Positions 16,871-25,016 of a stretch of 31,616 bases of DNA are shown here, piece after piece. Positions within the stretch are counted from its first letter, which is position 1, and each line of letters starts with the position of its first letter. Source of the stretch: Lachnospiraceae bacterium (GTDB lineage: Bacteria; Bacillota_A; Clostridia; Lachnospirales; Lachnospiraceae); assembly GCA_024684065.1 (NCBI GenBank), contig JAIKXO010000315.1, forward strand, positions 1 through 31,616, given 5' to 3'. Under the pieces are notes generated by a model. That model did no database searches. It was given only the letters and a program-made list of their open reading frames with translations, and was not told the origin of the DNA. A program made the translations under genes and the position numbers.

Positions 16871-17668
16871 TTACTGATTTTTTACGGCATCGTCCGCAGT
16901 AAGTAAATCCTCCCCGGGATGCTCTTCCTGATGCTCTTCCTGATGCTCTTCCTGATGCTCTTCATCGTGATGGTTCTCTTCGATACTCACGATCCTGCCG
17001 TCTATTATCCGAAACACCCGGTCCGCATAGGTCGCAAGGTGGTTATCATGGGTTACCATGATAAGCGTCCTTTGATGCTCCGTCACGATCAGGCGCATCA
17101 GATCCATAACCTCCTCCGAAGTTGCGGAATCAAGGTTCCCGGTAGGCTCATCCGCGAATATGATCTGAGGCCTTAATACCAGCGCCCTGGCAACCCCTAC
17201 TCTCTGCTGCTGTCCTCCGGACATCTGCGTCGGTCTGTGATTCATGTACTTCCTTAGCCCCACCAGCTTAAGCGCCGCCTTTGCAAGGCCTTCCCTCTTG
17301 GCCTTCGGCATTCCCCTGAAGGTCAGGGGCAGCGCCACGTTTTCCACGGCATTAAGCGTAGGCATCAGGTTGAAGGACTGGAAGATAAAACCCACATGTT
17401 CCCTCCTGAAGGTAACAAGCTCCGATTCCGTCATCTTATCTATGCGCTTGCCGGCAATATTTATCTGCCCGGACGACGGCTTTTCAAGCCCCGCCAGCAT
17501 ATTTAAAAGGGTTGACTTCCCGGATCCGGAGGTTCCGACTATAGCGCAGAACTCGCCCTTATATATCGTAAAATCCACGCCCTTCAGGGCATGAACCCCG
17601 ACCTCTCCTATGTAATAGGTTTTCTTTAGATTCTTAACCTGAATTACAGGCTTTCTCTCTTCTCCCAA
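16871..17668 (-). CDS. MacB/LolD-type ABC transporter ATPase with His/Glu repeat tail
   Basis: 265 residues. Walker A GTSGSGKST (about 43-51), Q-loop FIFQSFNLMPT (about 97), signature MSGGQQQR (about 148), Walker B IIFADEPTGNLDS (about 170) and H-loop VTHD (about 206) are all intact, so it should hydrolyse ATP and drive the permease at 13401-14819. After the ATPase core, residues 232-265 form a tail of EEHQ repeats encoded by three exact 12-bp units (about 16919-16958); such His/Glu tails might bind metal, but that is speculation. The start is a TTG (17668) with no strong ribosome binding site and is the least certain part of the call. It lies 69 nt after glyA, across a small TGTCC/GGACA hairpin (17702-17715). 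Confidence 0.93.
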   Translation of the reverse strand: MGEERKPVIQVKNLKKTYYIGEVGVHALKGVDFTIYKGEFCAIVGTSGSGKSTLLNMLAGLEKPSSGQINIAGKRIDKMTESELVTFRREHVGFIFQSFNLMPTLNAVENVALPLTFRGMPKAKREGLAKAALKLVGLRKYMNHRPTQMSGGQQQRVGVARALVLRPQIIFADEPTGNLDSATSEEVMDLMRLIVTEHQRTLIMVTHDNHLATYADRVFRIIDGRIVSIEENHHDEEHQEEHQEEHQEEHPGEDLLTADDAVKNQ

Positions 17669-17737
17669 TTATTTTATAAGTTCTTCCGATTTGTATTTAT
17701 ATGTCCGTCAGGACAGATCCCTGAACAGTCTTTCCAC

Positions 17738-18979
17738 CTACTGCACCAGCGGATACTTGGCGGTCAGCTCATCCACTATGGCCCTGGCCTTAGCCACTCC
17801 CTCAGCCTGCTCCTTCACAACAAATGAAATGGCTTCAGCGATCTTATCCATATCCTGTGTGTTCATTCCTCTCGAGGTAACGGCAGGGGTACCAAGCCTT
17901 ATGCCGCTCGTGACGAAGGGCTTCTGCGGATCGTTGGGTACGGTGTTCTTGTTTGCCGTGATATGAGCCTCATCCAGAAGCTTTTCGATCTCCTTGCCCG
18001 TAAGTCCCTGCGGCCTGAGATCAAGAAGCATCAGATGGTTGTCAGTCCCTCCCGAAACTATGGAAAGCCCTCTGCTTAAGAGCCCTTCCGCCAGTGCCTG
18101 GGCATTGTCGATTATATTCTTTCCATATTCCTTGAATTCGGGAGAAAGCGCCTCCTTAAGGCATACGGCTTTAGCAGCTATAACGTGCATCAGAGGCCCG
18201 CCCTGGATACCGGGGAAGATGGCCTTATTGAAATTAAACTTCTCATTGGCCTCGTTATTGCAGAGGATGAGTCCTCCTCTGGGACCCCTTAAGGTCTTAT
18301 GCGTTGTCGTGGTAACAACATCGGCATAGGGGAACGGGCTCTCATGATATCCCGTAGCCACAAGCCCCGCAATATGCGCTATATCAACCATCAGATATGC
18401 GCCGACTTCATCGCATATTTCCCTGAATCTCTTAAAATCTATCTTTCTCGCATAGGCGCTGGCGCCTGCCAAGATCATCTTCGGCTTACATTCCAGAGCC
18501 AACCGCCTTACCTCGTCATAATCGATGAAACCGTCAGCGTTAACCCCGTAATGAACACAGTTAAAATATTTGCCTGACATATTCACCGGAGAACCGTGGG
18601 AAAGATGTCCGCCATGGTCAAGGTTCATCCCCATGAAGGTATCCCCGGGCTCAAGCATAGCGAAGAAAACAGCCATATTGGCCTGTGCTCCCGAATGCGG
18701 CTGAACATTGGCGTATTCACAGTTAAAGAGTTTCTTGGCCCTCTCCCTGGCAAGCTCCTCGACTATGTCAACACACTCGCAGCCTCCGTAATATCTCTTT
18801 CCGGGATAACCCTCGGCATATTTATTCGTAAGCGGACTTCCCATCGCTGCCATCACGGCCTTGCTTACCCAGTTTTCCGAAGCAATAAGCTCGATATGGC
18901 TGTTCTGACGCTCCATTTCCTTAGTTATCGCCTCGGCGACCTCGGGATCCACATTTTTAACCTCATCTAAAGAATACAT
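17738..18979 (-). CDS. glyA: Serine hydroxymethyltransferase GlyA
   Basis: Converts serine and tetrahydrofolate to glycine and 5,10-methylene-tetrahydrofolate, using PLP in the cytoplasm; it is thus the one-carbon source for ThyA. The 413 residues equal the usual length. [10 protein letters not shown] (about residue 30), the glycine-rich [17 protein letters not shown] (about 200) and the PLP-lysine motif [14 protein letters not shown] (Lys about 229) are all present. I chose the ATG at 18979 because AGGAGGTAAAT lies directly upstream and [14 protein letters not shown] matches family N-termini; an in-frame start at 19072 would add a spurious 31 residues. The leader holds a TCCGCC/GGCGGA hairpin at about 19020-19040. 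It may be transcribed with the MacB-like genes downstream, but no functional link is apparent. Confidence 0.97.
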   Translation of the reverse strand: MYSLDEVKNVDPEVAEAITKEMERQNSHIELIASENWVSKAVMAAMGSPLTNKYAEGYPGKRYYGGCECVDIVEELARERAKKLFNCEYANVQPHSGAQANMAVFFAMLEPGDTFMGMNLDHGGHLSHGSPVNMSGKYFNCVHYGVNADGFIDYDEVRRLALECKPKMILAGASAYARKIDFKRFREICDEVGAYLMVDIAHIAGLVATGYHESPFPYADVVTTTTHKTLRGPRGGLILCNNEANEKFNFNKAIFPGIQGGPLMHVIAAKAVCLKEALSPEFKEYGKNIIDNAQALAEGLLSRGLSIVSGGTDNHLMLLDLRPQGLTGKEIEKLLDEAHITANKNTVPNDPQKPFVTSGIRLGTPAVTSRGMNTQDMDKIAEAISFVVKEQAEGVAKARAIVDELTAKYPLVQ

Positions 18980-19155
18980 ATTTACCTCCTGAACCTGTGA
19001 GTTATAAATCCTAATCAGACGATCCGCCTGTGTCCGGCGGACGTATAAAGGACAAATAAAGCGCTGTAACACGCAAATTAGAGTTTACCACAAATCCCGC
19101 TCTCTTTCCATAAAAACTTTTTACGGCGGCAAACGTTATGGCAGCAAACTACAAG

Positions 19156-19193
19156 CCCGGTGACCAATGGCTTAAGGCACCATGATCACCGGG
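19156..19193 (-). terminator. Terminator-like hairpin after the CofE-like gene
   Basis: CCCGGTGA (19156-19163) pairs with TCACCGGG (19186-19193), with a further ATGG/CCAT pairing inside. It lies about 95 nt past the stop of the CofE-like gene and about 175 nt before the glyA start. The following minus-strand bases are only weakly T-rich (CTTGTAGTTTGC). Confidence 0.5.
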
Positions 19194-19289
19194 TTGTACA
19201 AGCTCTTTAAAATCACTTTGGCTTAAGAGCATATCGCTCCTTATGATCCGCCCCGGAGCCTGACGGGTCAGATTCCGGATTTATAATGA

Positions 19290-20471
19290 TCACTCCGTCG
19301 CATAATTAGTGAAATAATTCTGTATAAGGACAACGGGCGTCCCGCGGTCCCCGCTGCCGCTTGTGAGGTCGCAGAGGCTCCCCAGAAGATCCGTAAGCTG
19401 GCGGGGAGTCGTTCCCTGGGAAGACATGTTCCCTTTAAGGTCCTGATCCTTCTCCCGGATCTTTTTCTTCATGGCATCCGAAAGCTCCTCTCCGCTCAGA
19501 TCCTTCAGGTCATTATCCGCAAAGTATTTCATCTTAAGCTCATTCGGCGTCCCCTTAAGCCCTTCCGTAAATGCCGGTGAGACAACCGGATCGGCAAGCT
19601 CCCAGATACCTCCTACGGGATCCTTGAAGCCTCCGTCACCATAGACCATAACCTCCAACCTCTTTCCGGAAGCTTTAAGCAATGAATCCTGCAGGGCTTT
19701 TACGAAGGCATCGCAGTCCCTCGGGAAAAGCTTTACCTTCTCCTCCGTCGCCTTGTTGGCGCCGAGAAGGCCGTATTTCTCGTTATAGCCGCTTCCGTCT
19801 ACGGGCCCGTTCATTATCTCGTCCATGGAAAATATCCGCTCAGCCCCTCCGGCCTGAAGCTTTTTCTTCGTCCTTTTTCTTGTATGGATGTCGCAGTTTA
19901 TTACGTTTTTCGTATATTTCAGAATATAGCAGGGGTCGTTTGAGAAGATGATCTCGATATTATCCCCGAGGCTCTTATAATACTCAATATAATCCACACC
20001 GGTAAACGGATGGACGGTATCAAAGCCGAACGTATCCCTGAAGCCCTTCTCGTCAAAGCTGTCCGTGTAGGGATTCACATTCTTTATTTCTATGTCATCC
20101 TCGCTCACAAGATGGTTACCCACCTCATCCGAAGGGTATGACAGCTGAACATACAGCTTCTTACAGGACATGCTGAATGCCCTGAGCATTATCGCGAAGC
20201 GGTTCCTGCTGAGTATCGGGAATACTATTCCCATATCCTCTCCGCCGAGTTTCTCCCTGACATCCTCCGCTATCTGCCGGACGGTTGCATAGTTTCCCTG
20301 CGTCCTTGCGACAACGGCCTCCGTCACCCCCAAAACGTCCCTGTCGCAAAGTTCGAAGCCTTCTTCTTCAGCCGCCGCAAGCAGCTTATCAGTGATAATG
20401 GCAGCCAGATCATCGCCCTCCTTGAAGATCGGCATAATGATCCCCCTTGCCGTCACACCTGTATAACGCAT
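19290..20471 (-). CDS. CofE-like protein (coenzyme F420-0:L-glutamate ligase family)
   Basis: 393 residues. The N-terminal MRYTGVTARGIIMPIFKEGDDL and the DRDVLGVTEAVVARTQGNYA stretch (about residues 45-65) resemble the CofE/FbiB F420-0:gamma-glutamyl ligase family, in which these parts bind GTP, metal and glutamate. The C-terminal half (LEVMVYGDGGFKDPVGGIWE..., NYFTNYATE) is typical of the longer clostridial members. No F420 biosynthetic gene lies nearby and Lachnospiraceae are not known to make F420, so the real substrate may be another gamma-glutamyl acceptor. The ATG at 20471 has GGAGG at 7 nt; an ATG two codons earlier is too close to it. A well-spaced promoter with a conserved start region lies upstream. 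It is monocistronic, divergent from the membrane gene at 20650. Confidence 0.75.
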   Translation of the reverse strand: MRYTGVTARGIIMPIFKEGDDLAAIITDKLLAAAEEEGFELCDRDVLGVTEAVVARTQGNYATVRQIAEDVREKLGGEDMGIVFPILSRNRFAIMLRAFSMSCKKLYVQLSYPSDEVGNHLVSEDDIEIKNVNPYTDSFDEKGFRDTFGFDTVHPFTGVDYIEYYKSLGDNIEIIFSNDPCYILKYTKNVINCDIHTRKRTKKKLQAGGAERIFSMDEIMNGPVDGSGYNEKYGLLGANKATEEKVKLFPRDCDAFVKALQDSLLKASGKRLEVMVYGDGGFKDPVGGIWELADPVVSPAFTEGLKGTPNELKMKYFADNDLKDLSGEELSDAMKKKIREKDQDLKGNMSSQGTTPRQLTDLLGSLCDLTSGSGDRGTPVVLIQNYFTNYATE

Positions 20472-20519
20472 TATCATTCCTCCTTATTTAAATAGCATGA
20501 TCGTCTTTTGACCCCTGAT

Positions 20520-20548
20520 ATCATACTATAAAACATGACCTATTTCAA
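20520..20548 (-). promoter_or_regulatory. Promoter of the CofE-like gene with a conserved start region
   Basis: TTGAAA (20543-20548), 17 nt, TATGAT (20520-20525) on the minus strand. The next bases, ATCAGGGGTCAAAAG, repeat those after the promoter-like site at 134-162 with one base inserted. The leader is about 40 nt and ends with GGAGG. Confidence 0.7.
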
Positions 20549-20551
20549 TTG

Positions 20552-20588
20552 TAGTAAACGACAAAACGATTTTATATTGCGTTTACTA
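20552..20588. promoter_or_regulatory. Operator-like 9-bp perfect inverted repeat between divergent promoters
   Basis: TAGTAAACG (20552-20560) and CGTTTACTA (20580-20588) are separated by 19 nt. The pair lies between the leftward -35 of the CofE-like gene and the rightward -35 of the membrane gene, so a regulator binding there could affect both. It might also form a hairpin. No regulator gene is adjacent. Confidence 0.4.
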
Positions 20589-20614
20589 TATATGTGTTTT
20601 TAGAAATCTTTTTC

Positions 20615-20643
20615 TTTTCAATATCCGGTGGTTCAGTTATAAT
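20615..20643 (+). promoter_or_regulatory. Promoter abutting the membrane-protein start codon
   Basis: TTTTCA, 17 nt, TATAAT (20638-20643), then 6 nt to the ATG at 20650. The predicted start falls at or beside the ATG, as for the amidase gene. Confidence 0.5.
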
Positions 20644-20649
20644 CTCCAT

Positions 20650-21408
20650 ATGTATCTGAATAAAAAAGACCACTTTCTTTCATCAGCTTTACTACAGACT
20701 GCCATCCTGCAGGTCCTGATCATGGCCGCGCAGAGCCTTGTGCGCTTCATCATCACCAAGACCAACCCCTTCCTTCCCGACATGGCGGAGGGGCTTGTGT
20801 GGTATTCACAGGTAGTCTTTGCGATCGTGCGGGTCGGCGTGATCTATATTATCTTCCGCCATGCCGGCCGGAGTCTTTCGCACCGCATAAACCTCATTGA
20901 CGAGTCAGATCAGATGGAGATGGCAGCCCTTCAGAGAGAGGTGTTCGGCTCCGGGCTTTCCGTCCTTACAGGGGACAGTATTCTCCGCCTTGTACAGCTT
21001 TGGGGCTTTATCCTCATCGGGGTCCAGATAATCTTCGATATCAGCAGCATCCTGTACAGGATCTATATAGCGAATCTGTCCGCTTTTTTCCTTGCGGGGG
21101 GCTGGGTCAACGAATTCGTGATAATCTACAATTACACACACGGCTTCAAATATGCCGGCATGCTGATCGCGATCATCATAGGAATTATGGCGACCGGGAT
21201 CTTTTTAGACGACAGATGGCTCAAATATACCTCTGTCGCTATCGCGTTTATCTATCTTCTGTCCTTTGCCTTTGTCCAGATCCATGATATAAATATCTTC
21301 GGAAAGACGGTAGGCATCGTCTTAAGCTCTGTCGTCTTCCACGTCATTGAGACCCTCGGTCTCGCGGGGCTTGCGATCTACTTAAGGAAACGCTATCTGG
21401 GGCTGTAG
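20650..21408 (+). CDS. Polytopic membrane protein of unknown function
   Basis: 252 residues with about six or seven hydrophobic segments: roughly 12-35, 48-70, 110-135, 140-160, 168-190, 194-215 and 222-245. A more polar stretch (HRINLIDESDQMEMAALQ, about residues 78-95) probably lies in the cytoplasm. I recognise no catalytic or transport motif and cannot assign a family. It ends in a basic RKRYLGL tail. There is no Shine-Dalgarno; TATAAT ends 6 nt before the ATG, suggesting a leaderless message. It precedes the PAP2-like gene on the same strand by 69 nt, and both are divergent from the CofE-like gene. An operator-like inverted repeat (20552-20588) lies in the shared upstream region. Confidence 0.75.
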   Translation: MYLNKKDHFLSSALLQTAILQVLIMAAQSLVRFIITKTNPFLPDMAEGLVWYSQVVFAIVRVGVIYIIFRHAGRSLSHRINLIDESDQMEMAALQREVFGSGLSVLTGDSILRLVQLWGFILIGVQIIFDISSILYRIYIANLSAFFLAGGWVNEFVIIYNYTHGFKYAGMLIAIIIGIMATGIFLDDRWLKYTSVAIAFIYLLSFAFVQIHDINIFGKTVGIVLSSVVFHVIETLGLAGLAIYLRKRYLGL

Positions 21409-21436
21409 GTTTTTCTGTTCCGGCTGCAGATTTCTC

Positions 21437-21465
21437 TTGTGATTTGGGTTTAAGAGTGATAAGAT
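21437..21465 (+). promoter_or_regulatory. Possible promoter of the PAP2-like gene
   Basis: TTGTGA (21437-21442), 17 nt, TAAGAT (21460-21465), then 12 nt to the ATG at 21478. If used, the leader would be about 6 nt long, too short for a ribosome binding site, and none is visible. Confidence 0.35.
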
Positions 21466-21477
21466 AGACAGGCTATT

Positions 21478-22155
21478 ATGGAATCCTTGAAAAAATTACT
21501 TAAAAAAAATAAGATCGTCTGGCTCATTCCCTTATATGCTGCCTTCTACATTCCATGGTTTGTATGGCTTGAAAAGCATGTAACGAGCCATTACCATATC
21601 ATCCATCTTCCGATAGATGACAGGATACCTTTCTGCGAATTTTTCATAGTCTTTTATTATCTTTGGTTTGTCTATATGATAGGAGCCATTGCTTATTGCG
21701 TCTTTACGGACAGTGAAGCGTTTTTCAGAGGCTTTCTCTTTATCACGACCGGAATGACCCTGTTCTTAGTCATTTCGACGCTGTTTCCGAACGGCCATGA
21801 CTTAAGGCCCGCAAGCTTCCCGCGGGATAATATTTTCACAAGCCTTCTCGCCTTTATCTACAAGGCGGATACGCCTACCAATATCTTCCCGAGCCTTCAT
21901 GTATACAATGCCGTAGGAGCCCATATCGCCCTGGCTCACAACAAAACCCTTAAGGACAAAAAGGGAATTCTTTTCCTGTCGCTTATCACCTGTATCGGGA
22001 TAATCCTGTCAACGCTTTTCTTAAAGCAGCATTCCCTGTTTGACGTGGCAGGCGCTCTCGTTCTTTCGCTTATCATGTACCCGGTCTGCTTCCGGAGCGA
22101 CCTCAGGATCCCGTTATCCGAAAGCCAAAAACAGGTTTCGAATAATCATGGATAA
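21478..22155 (+). CDS. PAP2-superfamily membrane phosphatase/phosphotransferase
   Basis: 225 residues with about five or six transmembrane segments (about 14-32, 57-80, 85-105, 145-160, 165-183 and 188-205). The PAP2 signature is split: LRPASFPRD (about residues 118-126), FPSLHVYNAVGAH (C2 motif with the His, about 140-152) and LKQHSLFDVAGA (C3 motif with the catalytic His and Asp, about 181-192). The spacing and the KQHS form resemble inositol-phosphorylceramide-synthase-like members. It probably acts on a lipid phosphate at the outer membrane face; the substrate is unknown. The gene has no clear ribosome binding site. Its last 10 nt overlap the 3' end of the convergent GTPase-NYN gene. Confidence 0.85.
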   Translation: MESLKKLLKKNKIVWLIPLYAAFYIPWFVWLEKHVTSHYHIIHLPIDDRIPFCEFFIVFYYLWFVYMIGAIAYCVFTDSEAFFRGFLFITTGMTLFLVISTLFPNGHDLRPASFPRDNIFTSLLAFIYKADTPTNIFPSLHVYNAVGAHIALAHNKTLKDKKGILFLSLITCIGIILSTLFLKQHSLFDVAGALVLSLIMYPVCFRSDLRIPLSESQKQVSNNHG

Positions 22156-25016
22156 TTATCCTCCATGTATTTTCTCTGCGCCTCTCTGCAGAACCCTATC
22201 ACCTCAGTCCTGAAATCCCTTGATGAAACCGTTCTCGATCCTGCGCCTGAGACGACCAGCCTCTCGACCGAATCGGAGGTTACCACGGTAAACGAGTAAT
22301 TCCCTGCATTTTTATGTGTAAACTGTTCAATATATCCGTCCGCGGTCTGCGCGCCGGCGGTGTAGACTACATGTATGCCTCCGATATCCAGACACTCCTC
22401 CTTATGCCCCTCTATCTTATAGGCATCGAACACGGCAGTCAGCTCACAGCCCTTAAAGCCCCGATAGTTTGACAGAATATCAATAAGAGCATCCCTTGCA
22501 CTGTCTATATTGATCCTTGAAAGCTCCTTAAGCTCATCCCATGCAAAGATTACGTTATAACCGTCCACCATCACATGCTCCGGCTTTTCCTGCGTGCTCT
22601 TTGCAGCCTTGTACTGCTTCCTGAGTTCATATCCCCTGTCCTGCTTTTTCTGCTGTTTTTTTCCGCTTCTTTTATTCCCGTAATATGTCCTCTCGATTAT
22701 CTTTTCTATTTCCTCGTTGGAAAGCGCTTTCCTTTTATCGCTTAGGTCATTGCCGGGGGCTTTTCTCCGCCCAGGCGGATTTCTTTTTGAGCTGTTTTCA
22801 TTAAGCCCTGTGTCATCCCAAGCCCCGGTCCCGGTCTCTTCTCCTGTAAACCCGTTATCCCGCGCAAAATCTCCGGATGAGCCCTCACCGCCCGTTATCT
22901 GTGGGAAAACCGATGGGAGATGCATATATTTATGCACCTCATACCAGGGCACTATGACCCCCGCTCCATGGGCGCAGAACACCGAATCGGGCGTGTTCCT
23001 TAAATCCCTTTCAGGCTCGTAACCGATGCTTTCTATGACCTCGTCCTCGTTTGTACACTCCAGATAGCCTGAATACCGGAGTTCAAATTTCCCCTCTCCG
23101 GCGGTGTATTTCCTCACTTCTCCGGCATAGTTTACGCAGGTTCTCGCAGGACATCTCCCCTTTATCCTTGTCCTTCCTCCCTCCCCGCCGGTATCGAGCG
23201 CAAACAGAGCTCCCATTTTCTCAAGGTCGTTAAACGCGTGTCCCGTCATCGTATCAGGTATCGTAAGTACGAACTCATACCACGGCTCTAAAAGTATACT
23301 CGCCGCCTGCATAAGGCCCTGCCTGACCGCTCTGTAACAGGCCTGTCTGAAATCGCCGCCCTCGGTATGCTTTATGTGCGCTTTTCCGGAGGCTAAGGAT
23401 ATCCTTATGTCCGTTATCTCAGATCCCGTCAGGACGCCTTTGAATCTTTTTTCTCTGAGGATCGAAAGGACAGCCTTCTGGAAGCTCGGCGCCAGGGTAT
23501 CGGGTATGCATCTGTTGTCTATTACCACCCCGCTCCCTCTTTCCAGCGGTTCCAGAAGAAGGTGGACTTCGGCATAGTGCCTGAGTGGTTCGAAATGCCC
23601 TATGCCCTCAACGGTATTCAGTATCGTTTCCTTATAGATTATGCTGCCTTCCCTGAAGCCTATATCGGTATCAAACCGCTCCTTCATAAGGTTTGTCACG
23701 ACCTCGAGCTGAACCTGGCCCATCAGGCTTAAGCTGATCTCCTTCTTTTCCTCCTCCCACGATACCTGAAGGCTCGGATCCTCCTCTTCAAGCTCCCTTA
23801 GCCTTGAAAGCATGACATTCGGCGAAACCCCCGCCGGACAGATAACACTGTAATTTAAAACCGGGCAGATGCTCGCTTCGTATTCTTCATCCTCCGCGCC
23901 TATAAGATCCCCTGTCCTGCTCTTTGTGATGCCCAAAAGCGCGACAACGTCTCCTGCCTCCGCTTCCCTTACCGCCTCATATCCGGCCCCGTTGTATATC
24001 CTTATCTGGTCTATCTTTTCCTCATAGGGCTCGAGCACGTCCTTTACCGAAAGCCTGCCTCCCGTAAGCTTTAAAAAGGTAAGCCGGTTCTGCTTCTCAT
24101 CCCTCTGGATCTTGAACACCCGTCCCGAGAGCCCTGTATTGTATTTAGGAACAGGGGCATACTCCCTTATCCCGTTAAGGAGCTCTTCTATTCCCTCTCC
24201 CTTCAGCGCGGAACCGAAAAAACAGGGGAACAGTTTCCTCTCCCTTACGAGTCTTGTTATGTCTTCGCTTACAACCGCGCTCCCCTCGAGGAAGGATTCC
24301 AAAAGCGCGTCATCAAGAACGGCGATGTCCTCCATTTCAGCCGGCCATGCGGGCAGATCCGTTAATGCTCCCGCTCCGTCTGTATCAGGCTTTACGGACC
24401 GCTGCCCGTCCCCCGATACTCCGTCCGTGAGGTCTAAAAATCCCTCGCCGAAAGTTTTAATAAGCTCTTCCAGGATTTTCTTCCTGATCCTGTAAATACC
24501 AGAGCCGCTCTCTTCCGTGATCTCCGGTGCCGCATCTTTAAGATACGGCTTTCCGTCATCCACGGTCCATTCCTTTTTTGCGGCTTTATGATCCCTTCCG
24601 GCTGTATATGTTGCACAGGCCAGATCCATTTTATTAATAAAAACAAAAACCGGAAGCTTAACTTTCTCAAAAAGAGAAAAAAGCGTCCGGGTATGAGGCT
24701 GAATGCCGTCTGTCGCGCTTACCACCAAAACGGCAGCATCAAGGACACGAAGGGTGCGCTCCATTTCGGCGGAAAAGTCCACATGCCCCGGCGTGTCCAG
24801 AAGTGTAAGTCTTATTGTATCAAGGTCTATGATGGCCTGCTTGGAAAATATGGTGATCCCTCTCTCCTTTTCCAGAGAGTAGTTGTCTAAAAAAGCGTCC
24901 TTATGGTCAACCCTGCCGGCCTTTCTGATCATCCCGCTCTTAAAAAGCAGCGCCTCCGAGAGCGTGGTCTTTCCGGCATCCACATGGGCAAGGATCCCAA
25001 TGGTAAGCCTGTTCAT
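22146..25016 (-). CDS. EF-G/TetM-like ribosome-binding GTPase fused to a C-terminal NYN (YacP/Rae1-like) domain
   Basis: 956 residues. GTPase boxes: AHVDAGKTT (about 10-18), RGITI (about 53), DTPGH (about 74) and NKMD (about 128). EF-G-like domains II to V follow, in the length and order of TetM/TetO-type ribosomal protection proteins, to about residue 710. A charged, variable linker (about 715-805) leads to an NYN domain (about 810-956) with VDGYNVIFAW, AVFDAYK, TADGYIEQF and VVTSDS; the acidic residues of a PIN-like active site are present. In B. subtilis, Rae1/YacP with this fold is a ribosome A-site mRNA endonuclease. TetM-like proteins bind the same site, so the fusion could cleave mRNA or rescue stalled ribosomes (inference). 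Tetracycline resistance is not implied. The ATG overlaps the livF stop as ATGA, so it is coupled to the liv operon. Confidence 0.9.
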   Translation of the reverse strand: MNRLTIGILAHVDAGKTTLSEALLFKSGMIRKAGRVDHKDAFLDNYSLEKERGITIFSKQAIIDLDTIRLTLLDTPGHVDFSAEMERTLRVLDAAVLVVSATDGIQPHTRTLFSLFEKVKLPVFVFINKMDLACATYTAGRDHKAAKKEWTVDDGKPYLKDAAPEITEESGSGIYRIRKKILEELIKTFGEGFLDLTDGVSGDGQRSVKPDTDGAGALTDLPAWPAEMEDIAVLDDALLESFLEGSAVVSEDITRLVRERKLFPCFFGSALKGEGIEELLNGIREYAPVPKYNTGLSGRVFKIQRDEKQNRLTFLKLTGGRLSVKDVLEPYEEKIDQIRIYNGAGYEAVREAEAGDVVALLGITKSRTGDLIGAEDEEYEASICPVLNYSVICPAGVSPNVMLSRLRELEEEDPSLQVSWEEEKKEISLSLMGQVQLEVVTNLMKERFDTDIGFREGSIIYKETILNTVEGIGHFEPLRHYAEVHLLLEPLERGSGVVIDNRCIPDTLAPSFQKAVLSILREKRFKGVLTGSEITDIRISLASGKAHIKHTEGGDFRQACYRAVRQGLMQAASILLEPWYEFVLTIPDTMTGHAFNDLEKMGALFALDTGGEGGRTRIKGRCPARTCVNYAGEVRKYTAGEGKFELRYSGYLECTNEDEVIESIGYEPERDLRNTPDSVFCAHGAGVIVPWYEVHKYMHLPSVFPQITGGEGSSGDFARDNGFTGEETGTGAWDDTGLNENSSKRNPPGRRKAPGNDLSDKRKALSNEEIEKIIERTYYGNKRSGKKQQKKQDRGYELRKQYKAAKSTQEKPEHVMVDGYNVIFAWDELKELSRINIDSARDALIDILSNYRGFKGCELTAVFDAYKIEGHKEECLDIGGIHVVYTAGAQTADGYIEQFTHKNAGNYSFTVVTSDSVERLVVSGAGSRTVSSRDFRTEVIGFCREAQRKYMEDNYP

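Noticed and set aside
18980..19080. Glycine riboswitch or T-box upstream of glyA
   Set aside because: Only a short TCCGCC/GGCGGA hairpin is visible; none of the conserved riboswitch or T-box sequences are present.
22146..25016. Tetracycline resistance determinant
   Set aside because: The GTPase body resembles TetM/TetO, but the C-terminal NYN domain, the variable linker and the location in a housekeeping operon point to a different role.
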